Below the pieces are notes generated by a model. The model did no database searches and was not told the DNA's origin. It was given only the letters and a program-made list of their open reading frames with translations. A stretch of 64,000 nucleotides of DNA. It comes from Nocardia beijingensis NBRC 16342. GTDB taxonomy: Bacteria; Actinomycetota; Actinomycetes; Mycobacteriales; Mycobacteriaceae. A program made the position numbers and the translations under genes. The stretch lies in NCBI RefSeq assembly GCF_001612785.1, contig NZ_BDBC01000066.1, positions 1 through 64,000 on the forward strand, written 5' to 3'. This document shows, in pieces, positions 42,719-51,245 of this stretch (the stretch's first letter is position 1; each line of letters starts with the position of its first letter).

Positions 42719-43168
42719 ATGGCCATCCACCGTGGCATCGGGTACTGGCTGGTGGAACTCGATCGACTGATCAACGAGCGCTTCGACGAAGACCTCGCCT
42801 CCGGCGGGTTCAGCCGCAGGCGCTGGCAGGTCACGCACTCGCTGGCCGACGGGCCGCAGCGCGCCGACGACATCCGCGACGCGCTCGACACCTTCTGGAC
42901 CGACGACTCCGAATGGCCCGCCGAACTGGCCGCCCTCGTCGCCGACGGACTGGTCCGCGACGACGCGGGCCTGCTGTCGCTGACCGAGCGGGGCCGCCGC
43001 ACCCACGACGAAGCCTTCGTCCGGATCGCCCGGCGCAGAAAGCAATTGGCGGAAGGGATCAGCGATGAGCAGTTCACCGAGACCATGCGGATCCTGCAAC
43101 GAATGGTCGCGAACCTCGGCGGCGTTCCCGAGGCGGAGGTCGGTGAGCCGCGGGGGGCGGCGCAATAG
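42719..43168 (+). CDS. MarR-like winged-helix protein
   Basis: A 149-residue protein. It begins with a helical segment (HRGIGYWLVELDRLINERFDEDL), then a winged-helix pattern (FSRRRWQVTHSLADGP, ADDIRDALDTFW) and a wing (LVADGLVRDDAGLLSLTERGRRTHDEAF). This is the distribution of a diverged MarR-type protein. ATG 42719 follows AGGAG. The stop is one base from the first unit of the 68-bp tandem repeat. Confidence 0.78.
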   Translation: MAIHRGIGYWLVELDRLINERFDEDLASGGFSRRRWQVTHSLADGPQRADDIRDALDTFWTDDSEWPAELAALVADGLVRDDAGLLSLTERGRRTHDEAFVRIARRRKQLAEGISDEQFTETMRILQRMVANLGGVPEAEVGEPRGAAQ

Positions 43169-43487
43169 GCGGCTGCCTCGCCTTCGCTCGGCCCGGCGCG
43201 GATCAGAGACGGACTATGTCCGGCGGTGTCCATGGAGCGGCTGCCTCGCCTTCGCTCGGTCCGGCGCGGATCAGAGACGGACTATGTCCGGCGGTGTTCA
43301 TGGGGCGGCTGCTTCGCCTTCGCTCGGTCCGGCGCGGATCAGAGACGGACTATGTCCGGCGGTGTTCATGGGGCGGCTGCTTCGCCTTCGCTCGGTCCGG
43401 CGCGGATCAAAGGCGGACCGGGTTCGGCGGTGTTCATGGGGCGGCTGCCTCGGCTGTGTTCTGACCGGCGTGGGTCGAGGCTGAAGT
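43169..43487. repeat. 68-bp minisatellite, four full copies and a decayed fifth
   Basis: Copies start at 43169, 43237, 43305, 43373 and 43441, exactly 68 bp apart, each beginning GCGGCTGC[CT]TCG. Copies 1-3 are nearly identical, copy 4 differs mainly in its second half, and copy 5 diverges after about 12 bases. Because 68 is not a multiple of three, overlapping open frames through the array are artefacts. Confidence 0.95.
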
Positions 43488-43551
43488 CGGGTTGCCGCCC
43501 CTTCGCCGGTCACCGTCGGGCGGCGGGATCGCGGTCGGCCCGGCCCATTAG

Positions 43552-44334
<783 letters not shown>

Positions 44335-44368
44335 GCGCCCGGCAGCCGGGTCGCGCCGGAGCGCGACC

Positions 44369-44869
44369 GTGAGCGGCTCGGAGCCGGACGACCGGAAGGG
44401 CGGCGGGGAGATCGTCAAGGTTGTAGCGCCGATCGCGGCGCTCGTCCTGGTGCTCGTCTTCTACTTCCTGCTGCTGGGCCGGATCGCGTTCAGCCTGATC
44501 GGTTCCGGCGAGGTGGCCGCGATCGTCATCGGCGTCGGCGTGCTGATCCTGCCGTTGCTCGGCGTCTGGATCGTGGTGGCCACGGTGCGCGCCGCCTTGG
44601 CGCATCAGCACCTGGCGCGGCGCATCCACGACGAGGGGCTCGAACTCGACACTTCCGCGCTGCCGCGCCTGCCGTCCGGCCGCATCGAACGCGGGGCCGC
44701 CGACGAGCTGTTCGCGACGGTCAAGGCGGAGTGGGAGGCCGACCCGGACAACTGGCGCGTCTCCTACCGCCTCGCCCGCGCCTACGACTACGCGGGCGAC
44801 CGCACCCGAGCCCGCGAGACCATGCGCCGCGCGGTCGCGCTGGAACGGCACGAGCGCGGCGCCGACTGA
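44369..44869 (+). CDS. Membrane protein with C-terminal TPR-like segment (Rv2772c-like)
   Basis: A 166-residue protein with two membrane helices (VVAPIAALVLVLVFYFLLL and AIVIGVGVLILPLLGVWIVVATV). A cytoplasmic part ends in WRVSYRLARAYDYAGDRTRARETMRRAVAL, which resembles one TPR unit. GTG 44369. It lies between dapB and the flavodoxin gene, as Rv2772c does. Function is unknown. Confidence 0.82.
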   Translation: MSGSEPDDRKGGGEIVKVVAPIAALVLVLVFYFLLLGRIAFSLIGSGEVAAIVIGVGVLILPLLGVWIVVATVRAALAHQHLARRIHDEGLELDTSALPRLPSGRIERGAADELFATVKAEWEADPDNWRVSYRLARAYDYAGDRTRARETMRRAVALERHERGAD

Positions 44870-44897
44870 CGATCGCGCGGGCCGATACCATCGCACG

Positions 44898-45350
44898 GTG
44901 GCCCGGTTGCTGATCATCCATCACACGCCGTCCCCGTACATGCAGGCGATGTTCGAGGCCGTCGTCTCCGGGGCCACCGACCCCGAGATCGAAGACGTGG
45001 AGGTGGTGCGCCGCGCCGCGCTGGCCGTCACCGCCACCGATGTGCTGGCCGCCGACGGATATCTGCTCGGCAGCCCCGCGAACCTGGGCTACATGAGCGG
45101 TGCGCTCAAGCACGCGTTCGACACGTTCTACTATCCGTGCCTCGACTCCACGCGCGGGCGTCCGTACGGCTTGTACCTGCACGGCAACGAAGGCACCGAG
45201 GGCGCGGAGAAGGGCGTCACCTCCATTACAACCGGGCTGGGGTGGGTGAAAGCCGCAGAATACGTAGTGGTCTCGGGTAAGCCGTCCAAAGGCGACCTTG
45301 AAGGGTGCTGGGAACTCGGGGCAACGGTGGCGGCCCAGCTCATGGAATGA
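44898..45350 (+). CDS. Flavodoxin-like NAD(P)H-dependent reductase with replaced 3' end
   Basis: A 150-residue flavodoxin-fold protein (Rv2771c-like). LLIIHHTPSPYMQAM is the FMN phosphate loop and LLGSPANLGYMSGALKHAFDTF the isoalloxazine region. From about 45225 codon use turns AT-richer (ATT ACA, GTA, AAA, CTT). The last 36 codons are duplicated at 48001-48110 in the GC-rich style of the host, which indicates that the present C-terminus came with the inserted DNA. The protein is full length and probably active. GTG 44898. Confidence 0.85.
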   Translation: MARLLIIHHTPSPYMQAMFEAVVSGATDPEIEDVEVVRRAALAVTATDVLAADGYLLGSPANLGYMSGALKHAFDTFYYPCLDSTRGRPYGLYLHGNEGTEGAEKGVTSITTGLGWVKAAEYVVVSGKPSKGDLEGCWELGATVAAQLME

Positions 45351-45487
45351 GCAGATCGTTTCAGGCGAGTTGGCTGGAGCTCATCGCGTCGCGCTCTGCG
45401 TCCGCCGCCTCGTGGCGATATGAAGGCCGCACGCTCCCGAGACGACGCCGTAAGACTGATTGGCGATTCTCCAGCGGTCCGCCAGGC

Positions 45488-46330
45488 TCACCCAGCCCCC
45501 GCACGCCGCTCCAGCGCTCGCACGATGAGCGCTCGGGCGGCGTCGCCGTAGACGGCCTGGTTGTGTAGCCCGTCCCAGAGCCGTTCGTACAGCTCTAGCT
45601 CACTCGGTGCGGTGATGGTGAGTTCGGCGCTGGCGGTTTCGATCAGCGCTTGCCGACGATCGAACAGGTGGAAGCTGCCGGAGAGGTAGACGAACCCGGC
45701 TCGCAGCGGGACGACGCCGAAGCCCAGGCGCGGATTCCCGAACGCCACGTCGAGCAGGTGCCGCAGTTGCCCGGCGGTCACCTTGTCGTCTCCGAGCGTG
45801 GTGTGTAGCGCCGCCTCGTGGACCAGCACGACCACCCGCGTGCCGCCGCTGCGCAAGATGTCCTGCCGTGCCATCCGCGCTGCAACGGCGGTGTCCAGAT
45901 CGTCGAGAGTGCCGAGAAATCCGATGCACTGCGCCAGCACCGCACGGGCGTACGGCTCGGTCTGGAGCAGGCCCGGCACGATCGTCGGGTTGTAGATGCG
46001 AAGCTGGCGCGTCTCGGATTCGAGTTCCTGACCGCGCTGTTGTCGGCGGGTGTGCCCGGTCGCGGTGATCCGCCGCCACTCGGCCCACTGCGCCCGGACG
46101 TTGCGCAACGACGCGACCAGATCGGGGAGCACGAGCTTCGCGTCACACACCCGGCACCACACCGCCAGGTCCGATTCGCTCGGCATCTGCTTGCCGTGCT
46201 CGATGCGGGATGTCTTGGACCAGTGCCACCCGGCAGCGGTGGACAACTGCCGCCCGTCCAGCCCGGCATCTTTGCGCAGTTCTCGAAGTCGTGCTCCAAG
46301 AGCCACTTTCGCCCGTGCCGCCCCGTTCAT
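45488..46330 (-). CDS. XRE family regulator with DUF5753 domain
   Basis: A 280-residue protein. An N-terminal XRE helix-turn-helix (ALGARLRELRKDAGLDGRQLSTAAGWHWSKTSRIEHGKQMP) is followed by DUF5753 (about 95-270, with YNPTIVPGLLQTEPYARAVL). Such WhiJ-like regulators are very numerous in actinomycetes and usually paired with a small partner gene. Its ATG overlaps the DUF6879 stop by 4 bp, so the two are coupled. It lies inside the putative element. Confidence 0.9.
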   Translation of the reverse strand: MNGAARAKVALGARLRELRKDAGLDGRQLSTAAGWHWSKTSRIEHGKQMPSESDLAVWCRVCDAKLVLPDLVASLRNVRAQWAEWRRITATGHTRRQQRGQELESETRQLRIYNPTIVPGLLQTEPYARAVLAQCIGFLGTLDDLDTAVAARMARQDILRSGGTRVVVLVHEAALHTTLGDDKVTAGQLRHLLDVAFGNPRLGFGVVPLRAGFVYLSGSFHLFDRRQALIETASAELTITAPSELELYERLWDGLHNQAVYGDAARALIVRALERRAGAG

Positions 46331-46854
46331 CGGTCCGCGTACTCCTCGAACGGAGTCGCCGCCGACCACACCCGGTCGCGGATCGCGACCGCGTGCGCGA
46401 CGATCACGGGCTCGTCGGTCAGAGCTGCCCCCACCCAGAACCCGCGCGCATCGAACAGGGAGAACGCCACCGCCCGCTCATCGAACAACCAGAAATCCTC
46501 CGTGGCCGAGTCGGACGAATCGGCGTCATGACGTGCCAGATAGCGGATGTCCTCACCGGCCGCGACATTGTGGCGGCTCAGCGCGAGCAGATACCGCGTG
46601 TAGAGCGTGTGCGGCTCGGTGACGATACGGGCACGCCGCACCGCCACCCCGCGCGCCACCGTGGCGGCAACGTGGTTGGTCCAGCCCGAGAACCATTCCC
46701 CTCCGGGGTCGGTGGTCTCGTCGGCACGGAAAGCGGACAGCGACTCGGATTCCGACTCGCTGGCGTAGTCGTCGTGCGTTTCAAGGTGGAAGGCGGAATG
46801 CTGCGCGGTGGCGAACACCGGTCGCAGCTCACCAGCGCCGTGAAGCAGGCGCAT
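46327..46854 (-). CDS. DUF6879 family protein
   Basis: A 175-residue DUF6879 protein. It starts MRLLHGAGELRPVF and carries FATAQHSAFHLETHDDY, WTNHVAATVARGVAVRRARIVTEPHTLYTRYLL and FWLFDERAVAFSLFDARGFWVGA. The family is usually adjacent to XRE-DUF5753 genes, and its function is unknown; a regulatory or toxin-like partner role has been suspected. ATG 46854 is chosen, overlapping the upstream small gene by 26 bp. Confidence 0.82.
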   Translation of the reverse strand: MRLLHGAGELRPVFATAQHSAFHLETHDDYASESESESLSAFRADETTDPGGEWFSGWTNHVAATVARGVAVRRARIVTEPHTLYTRYLLALSRHNVAAGEDIRYLARHDADSSDSATEDFWLFDERAVAFSLFDARGFWVGAALTDEPVIVAHAVAIRDRVWSAATPFEEYADR

Positions 46855-47164
46855 CCGGGCGCACCTCCTGACCGATCGGCACCAGCACGGCCGTCTCATG
46901 GGCGGGAATCTGCATGATCGCCAGTGCTTCCGGGTCGGTGACAGGCTCGCCCGTCAGCAGGAATGTCCCGTGCCCCGTGTCGCGCACACCCGATATGCAG
47001 GTGCCCGGCTCGGTGAACCACAGCAACTTGTGCGGGATCTCGACGGTGCCCGGGTCGTCGGTCAGCCAACCCTGCGCCGCGTAGCGCGGCGGATCGGTTT
47101 CGGTGACGTAGAGCCGGGGCGATCCGTCGCCACCGGATTCACCGCCGATGAATCGAACCTTCAT
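46829..47164 (-). CDS. Small hypothetical protein of the DUF5753/DUF6879 module
   Basis: A 111-residue protein with no recognised domain. It starts MKVRFIGGESGGDGSPRLYVTETDPP and carries GWLTDDPGTVEIPHKLLWFTEPGT, suggesting a small all-beta fold. ATG 47164. It is the first gene of a three-gene leftward unit (this, DUF6879, XRE-DUF5753). In other actinomycetes similar short genes open such modules. Confidence 0.68.
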   Translation of the reverse strand: MKVRFIGGESGGDGSPRLYVTETDPPRYAAQGWLTDDPGTVEIPHKLLWFTEPGTCISGVRDTGHGTFLLTGEPVTDPEALAIMQIPAHETAVLVPIGQEVRPDAPASRRW

Positions 47165-47431
47165 GGTGCTGTCCTCTCGTGGCGCGTGTGTGGGCCGAAG
47201 TGTGCAGCCGTGCGTTGATTCTTCTGTCTTGCTCAGTCTTCGACAACACTTGCGCACTCACGCGCACTTTTCTATCGGTATGGCGCTTCGCACGCTTAGC
47301 GTGCATTTCCAAGCCCCGCCGCCGGGTCGATGTCGAGGCGACAGTCTCGGCACGCTGCCCCTGCTGTGGTGCTGGGGTCCGTGACTACCTCCCCGGCGGC
47401 GGGTGCCACTGGACGACGGGAAGGGGCGGCC

Positions 47432-47725
47432 GTGGACCTACCGATGCGACGACGGACCGATGAGGACATGCGGAAGCGGGCGCTCGCGCCGATTGACGGC
47501 CCACGCTGCTACCTCCACCACGACGACGCCTCGTGGTCGCTCGTCGGTGGCGATGGACGGCCGGTCAGCCCGGAGGCGTACTACGCCGAGCTGGATGCCG
47601 ACGTGGCGGCCGCCCTCGGGGCCGCGGAGAGCACGGCCGTGGACGCGGAGCTTCTGACCGCCGTCCTTCGTGGCCTGACCGCGATCGGCGGGGAGCCGAT
47701 CTCGGTGCGGGACTCGGAGGTCTGA
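47432..47725 (+). CDS. Small hypothetical protein, function unknown
   Basis: A 97-residue protein starting at GTG 47432 after GGGAAGGGG. It has a basic N-terminus, a RCYLHHDDASWSLVGGDGRPVSPEAYYAELDADVAAALG segment and a helical end. No family is recognised. It is divergent from the leftward unit and followed after 2 bp by a 46-residue membrane protein gene, so the two form an operon within the putative element. Confidence 0.6.
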   Translation: MDLPMRRRTDEDMRKRALAPIDGPRCYLHHDDASWSLVGGDGRPVSPEAYYAELDADVAAALGAAESTAVDAELLTAVLRGLTAIGGEPISVRDSEV

Positions 47726-47727
47726 GG

Positions 47728-47868
47728 ATGTGGATCACGCTCGGATGGGTGCTGGTCTTCGCGCTGCCCGGCGCCGTGCTGGTGGCGGTCGTCTGCTGGC
47801 CGGAGCGCCTCCCGAAGGACCGGACAGTGGAGGCGATCCGGCAGCGCATCGAGGACGAAGACGGCTGA
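47728..47868 (+). CDS. Small single-pass membrane protein
   Basis: A 46-residue protein with one membrane helix (WITLGWVLVFALPGAVLVAVVCW, residues 2-24) and a charged cytoplasmic tail (RLPKDRTVEAIRQRIEDEDG). ATG 47728 lies two bases after the previous stop, behind TGAGG. Size and position suggest translational coupling. Function is unknown. Confidence 0.6.
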   Translation: MWITLGWVLVFALPGAVLVAVVCWPERLPKDRTVEAIRQRIEDEDG

Positions 47869-47947
47869 CGCGCAGCGCCGCCGTCCACGCGGTACTCGGC
47901 ATTCCCCTCGACGCACCGGCCGCCTGCGCCGTCGAGCTGAGACCGGT

Positions 47948-48110
47948 GTGGACGAGGGTGCGGAGCGGGGTCGGCGCCGAGCGTGGGCGGCATCGCGACG
48001 GCTGGGAACAGGCGGCCGCCGCGGTCGTGGTCTCCGGTCCGCCCGCCAAGGACGATCTGCGGCGGTGCTGGGAACTCGGCGCCACGCTCGCGGCCGGGCT
48101 CATGCCGTGA
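47948..48110 (+). pseudogene. Displaced native 3' end of the flavodoxin gene
   Basis: The last 36 codons before TGA 48110 translate to VVVSGPPAKDDL and RCWELGATLAAGLMP, matching the end of the gene at 44898 (VVVSGKPSKGDL, GCWELGATVAAQLME) with no gap. Further back, DEGAERG (about 47948-47970) and an IAT...WEQ stretch also match, but small deletions break the frame. It has no start region and is the discarded gene end on the far side of the insertion. Confidence 0.75.
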
Positions 48111-48216
48111 CCCCCCGAATTCTGGTGTCTGACCACGGCACGCCATTGCCCGGCATACTGTCTGCGATGTTGTCGCGGTGGGGATGTGTACGAGTAGCTC
48201 GGGATGGGAGAACCAG

Positions 48217-48903
48217 GTGACCTGGGCCGAAGGCAGCGAGAACGCGCCGCGTCGAATCGGATTGGTCGAGGACCACGAGTCTGTGGCGATCGGTCTCGCC
48301 GCGATGCTCGCACCGGAAACGGATCTCGATCTGGTGCTGACCGCGGGCACCGTGCCGGAACTGCTGGCCGCCGCCGACGGCGCGCCGCAGCTGGATCTGG
48401 TGGTGCTCGACCTGCGGCTGGCCGACGGGTCCTCGCCCGAGGACAATGTGCGCGCCCTGCGTGACCGCGGCATCGAGGTACTGGTCTTCACCGGCGCGGA
48501 CAACGCGTTCCTGGTGCGCTCCGCCGCGCGCGCCGGGGTGCTCGGTGTGGTGCGCAAGTCCGAGGACGTGCCGACCGTCGTCGCCGCCGTGCGTCGCGCG
48601 GCCAGCGGCGAGCAGGTGGTCACCACCGACTGGGCCGCCGCCATCGACGGGGATCCGCAGTTGTCGAACGTGGGCCTGAGCCCGCGTCAGGAGGAAGTGC
48701 TCACGCTGTACGCGTCCGGGGAGAAGGCCTCCCGGGTCGCGCGGCTGACCGGTCTGTCCGAGCAGACGGTCAACGACTATCTCGGCCGGATCCGCCAGAA
48801 GTACGCCGACGCCGGTCGGCCGGCGCCGACCAAGACCGACCTGTACAAGCGGGCGGTGGAGGACGGGTGGCTCCCCGTGCCAGAGCGGCAGCCGCGCGGA
48901 TGA
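48217..48903 (+). CDS. LuxR-type (NarL/FixJ) response regulator
   Basis: A response regulator of about 228 residues. The receiver domain has the acidic pocket EDH near residue 18, phosphoacceptor Asp65 in VVLDLRLAD and Lys near 115 in VVRKSED. The C-terminal LuxR-type helix-turn-helix (about 160-215) reads LSPRQEEVLTLYASGEKASRVARLTGLSEQTVNDYLGRIRQKY. GTG 48217 follows GGGAG; the frame begins at 48178. It overlaps the downstream kinase gene by 4 bp. Confidence 0.92.
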   Translation: MTWAEGSENAPRRIGLVEDHESVAIGLAAMLAPETDLDLVLTAGTVPELLAAADGAPQLDLVVLDLRLADGSSPEDNVRALRDRGIEVLVFTGADNAFLVRSAARAGVLGVVRKSEDVPTVVAAVRRAASGEQVVTTDWAAAIDGDPQLSNVGLSPRQEEVLTLYASGEKASRVARLTGLSEQTVNDYLGRIRQKYADAGRPAPTKTDLYKRAVEDGWLPVPERQPRG

Positions 48904-50192
48904 CCGCGTCCAGCATGCTGGACACCCCGTCGCATCCTCGCTCCCTCCCACTCGAACGGCCACGTGCGAGCCGTTGGCGTCGCGGCGTCCTCGCGTTGTC
49001 CCGGGAGAAGGTCTCCGAGGGCGCCGCCGATCGGATCCTGCGTCGGTTCGGCTTCGCCATCGGCATCGCGGGCGTGATCGCCGCGGTCGTGGAACTGCCC
49101 GAGATCGCCGATCAGAGCCGGTTCGTGCCCGTCCGGTGGACGGCCGTCGAGGTGGCGCTGGCGTTCGGGCTCTTCCCGGTGCTCGCGGTCGTCTCGGTCG
49201 GAATGAGTACGCGTGTGATCCAGCGGGTGGCCGGTGCTGCGGCGGTGAGCTTTCTCGGGGCCATGGCGGTGGTTCCGCTGGCGTACGCGGTGCCGAATGC
49301 CGAAGAGGCGGCCTCGGTGTGGCTGTACCGGGTGCTGGCGTTGGGTGTTCTCGCGGCCGTGCTCGCCTGGCGTCCGCCGCTGGCCGTGGCCTACCTGGTG
49401 GTGGGCGCGGCGTTCAGCGCGCTGGTCAATCTGATCGTGCTGCGCGAGACCACCGCGCTCGCGCTGCTCGGCGATTTCGCCAGGGCTGCCGGACTGAGCG
49501 CGCTGTTCCTGTGGTGCGTGATCTATGCCAGGGCGGCTGCGGCCCGAGTGGATCGCGAGTCGGCGATCGAGAGCAGCCGCGCCGCGGCGGTCGCCGGTGC
49601 GGCGGCCAGGGAACGGGAACGCGCGCGGTTCGCCGCGCTGATCCACGACGCGGTGCTGTCCACGCTGCTGGACGCCTCGCGGGCGGGGACCGAATCTCCG
49701 GTGCTGCGCCGCCAGGCCGAACGAACCCTCGAACAACTCGACGAGTGCCGGGTCGCCGAGACCGAACCCGACCGCTTGGACGCGCAATCCGCCATCGGGT
49801 TCCTGCGTTCGGCCGTACACGAGGTGAATCCCGGCATCCGGTTCACCACGCGGCGCTGGGCCGGATTCGACGATCTGCACCTGCCGGTGGACGCCGCGAG
49901 CACGATCGCGGCCGCGCTGGCCGAAGCCGCGCGCAACAGTCTGCGGCACGCCACCGTCGCCGGGCGGGAGGTGCGCAGGACCGTCACGGTGACGATCAGC
50001 GCCGGTGGTATTCGCGTGGTGTTCCGCGACGACGGCGCGGGTTTCGACCTGAGCGAGGTGCCGGTCGATCGGCTCGGCATCTCGGTGAGCATCCTGGGCC
50101 GCATGCGTCAACTGGCCGGTGGCGCCGGGTTCGTGGAGTCGGAGCCGGGTGAGGGGACGACCGTGACGCTGGTGTGGGGCGGAAATGGCTGA
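48900..50192 (+). CDS. Sensor histidine kinase (membrane, HisKA_3-like)
   Basis: A 430-residue sensor kinase. About six hydrophobic segments lie between residues 48 and 210. A dimerisation helix with the likely phosphorylated His249 follows in RFAALIHDAVLSTLLDA, and a HATPase domain at about 340-428 has AEAARNSLRHAT, RDDGAGFD and GEGTTVTL. It is the partner of the response regulator just upstream (ATGA overlap). The stimulus is unknown. It overlaps the next gene by 8 bp. Confidence 0.92.
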   Translation: MTASSMLDTPSHPRSLPLERPRASRWRRGVLALSREKVSEGAADRILRRFGFAIGIAGVIAAVVELPEIADQSRFVPVRWTAVEVALAFGLFPVLAVVSVGMSTRVIQRVAGAAAVSFLGAMAVVPLAYAVPNAEEAASVWLYRVLALGVLAAVLAWRPPLAVAYLVVGAAFSALVNLIVLRETTALALLGDFARAAGLSALFLWCVIYARAAAARVDRESAIESSRAAAVAGAAARERERARFAALIHDAVLSTLLDASRAGTESPVLRRQAERTLEQLDECRVAETEPDRLDAQSAIGFLRSAVHEVNPGIRFTTRRWAGFDDLHLPVDAASTIAAALAEAARNSLRHATVAGREVRRTVTVTISAGGIRVVFRDDGAGFDLSEVPVDRLGISVSILGRMRQLAGGAGFVESEPGEGTTVTLVWGGNG

Positions 50193-51204
50193 GCCGGAAA
50201 CCGAATTCGGTTTGCGTGATCTGCTCGGGCTCCGCGACCGCGCGGCCTGGTTGTTCCTGGCCGTGCTGGAAGCGACCATCGCGCTGTACATGATCAGGAA
50301 CTTCTCGGAATCGCCTGTGGCCGCCGCGATCGCGGCGCTGATCGTGCTGGCGCTGGCCGGTGTCGTGGTGGTGGCGGCGCCGACCGATCCGCTGCCGTGG
50401 CAGGCGACGGTGTTCGTCGCCGCCTCCGGTCCGCTGGCCACCGCGCTGACCTCGTTCGATGTCGAGCACGGTTGGTCGAAGCAGGTGTGGACGGCGTTCG
50501 CCGCCTCCTATGTGCTGGCGGTGCTGGTGCTGCGCGGACGCTTGGCCGCGGCCTGGCTCGGTGTCGCGGGCATCGGCGTGGTGATCGCCGTGGTCGGCGT
50601 GGTGGCCGGTCTGCGGGCGGGCGTCGTCGTCGGTTCGATCGTGCCGGTCGCCACGGTGGCCGGCGTCTCCCTGTTCGCGGCGATCATGCGGCCCACCCAG
50701 CGATCGCTGCGGCTGCTGCGCGAGGAAGCGGCCATGCGCGCGGCCGCGGAGGCCGCGATGGCCGCGGAGAACTCCGAACGCACCCGGCAGCTGGCGCGGC
50801 TGGACGCGGTCGCGCGCCCGATCCTGGAACGCATCGCCGACGGCGACGAACTCACCGCGGCCGAGCGGGAACAGTGCAGGCTCCTGGAAGCCGAACTCCG
50901 CGACGGGCTGCGGGCCCCGCAGCTGGCCACCGACCAGCTCAGCAGCGCCGCCCGCGGCGCCCGTTCTCGCGGCGTCGAGGTGATCCTGCTCGACGACGGC
51001 GGTTTCACCGGCGTCCCGCATCGGGTGCGCCAGCAGGTGATCGACGCGGCCACCAGGGAACTGGACGCCGCCAACGACGGTTCGGTCACCGTCCGCATCC
51101 TCCCGACCGGCCGCCGCATCCTGGCCACCGTCCTGGCCACCGCGTCCGACCGCGACCGCCGCACCGAGATAGATGCCACCGGCGCGATCACGGTATCCAC
51201 CTGA
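50185..51204 (+). CDS. Membrane protein of a three-gene signalling operon, kinase-like without ATPase motifs
   Basis: A 339-residue protein whose N-terminal half has about six membrane helices, as in the preceding kinase. A long helix follows (RLLREEAAMRAAAEAAMAAENSERTRQLARLDAVARPILERIADG) and then an alpha/beta domain. No N-, G1- or G2-box is visible, and the position equivalent to the phosphorylated His reads DAVARP. It may be an auxiliary sensor or a kinase that lost catalysis. ATG 50185 overlaps the kinase gene. Confidence 0.75.
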   Translation: MAEPETEFGLRDLLGLRDRAAWLFLAVLEATIALYMIRNFSESPVAAAIAALIVLALAGVVVVAAPTDPLPWQATVFVAASGPLATALTSFDVEHGWSKQVWTAFAASYVLAVLVLRGRLAAAWLGVAGIGVVIAVVGVVAGLRAGVVVGSIVPVATVAGVSLFAAIMRPTQRSLRLLREEAAMRAAAEAAMAAENSERTRQLARLDAVARPILERIADGDELTAAEREQCRLLEAELRDGLRAPQLATDQLSSAARGARSRGVEVILLDDGGFTGVPHRVRQQVIDAATRELDAANDGSVTVRILPTGRRILATVLATASDRDRRTEIDATGAITVST

Positions 51205-51245
51205 CGCCCCAACCCTGTCGGTGCCTCGTGGCATCGTTGTGCGTC

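Larger units (their letters stand above)
45304..48079. mobile_element. Probable small integrated element flanked by 16-bp direct repeats
   Basis: GGTGCTGGGAACTCGG occurs at 45304-45319 and 48064-48079, inside two aligned copies of the flavodoxin gene's 3' end offset by exactly 2760 bp. Such a duplication is the mark of site-specific integration into a gene end with replacement of the C-terminus. The cargo is an XRE-DUF5753 gene, a DUF6879 gene and three small genes. No integrase, replication or transfer gene is visible, so it is a remnant or depends on another element. Confidence 0.65.

Noticed and set aside
43169-43487. CRISPR array
   Set aside because: The units are head to tail with no unique spacers and no cas genes are nearby.
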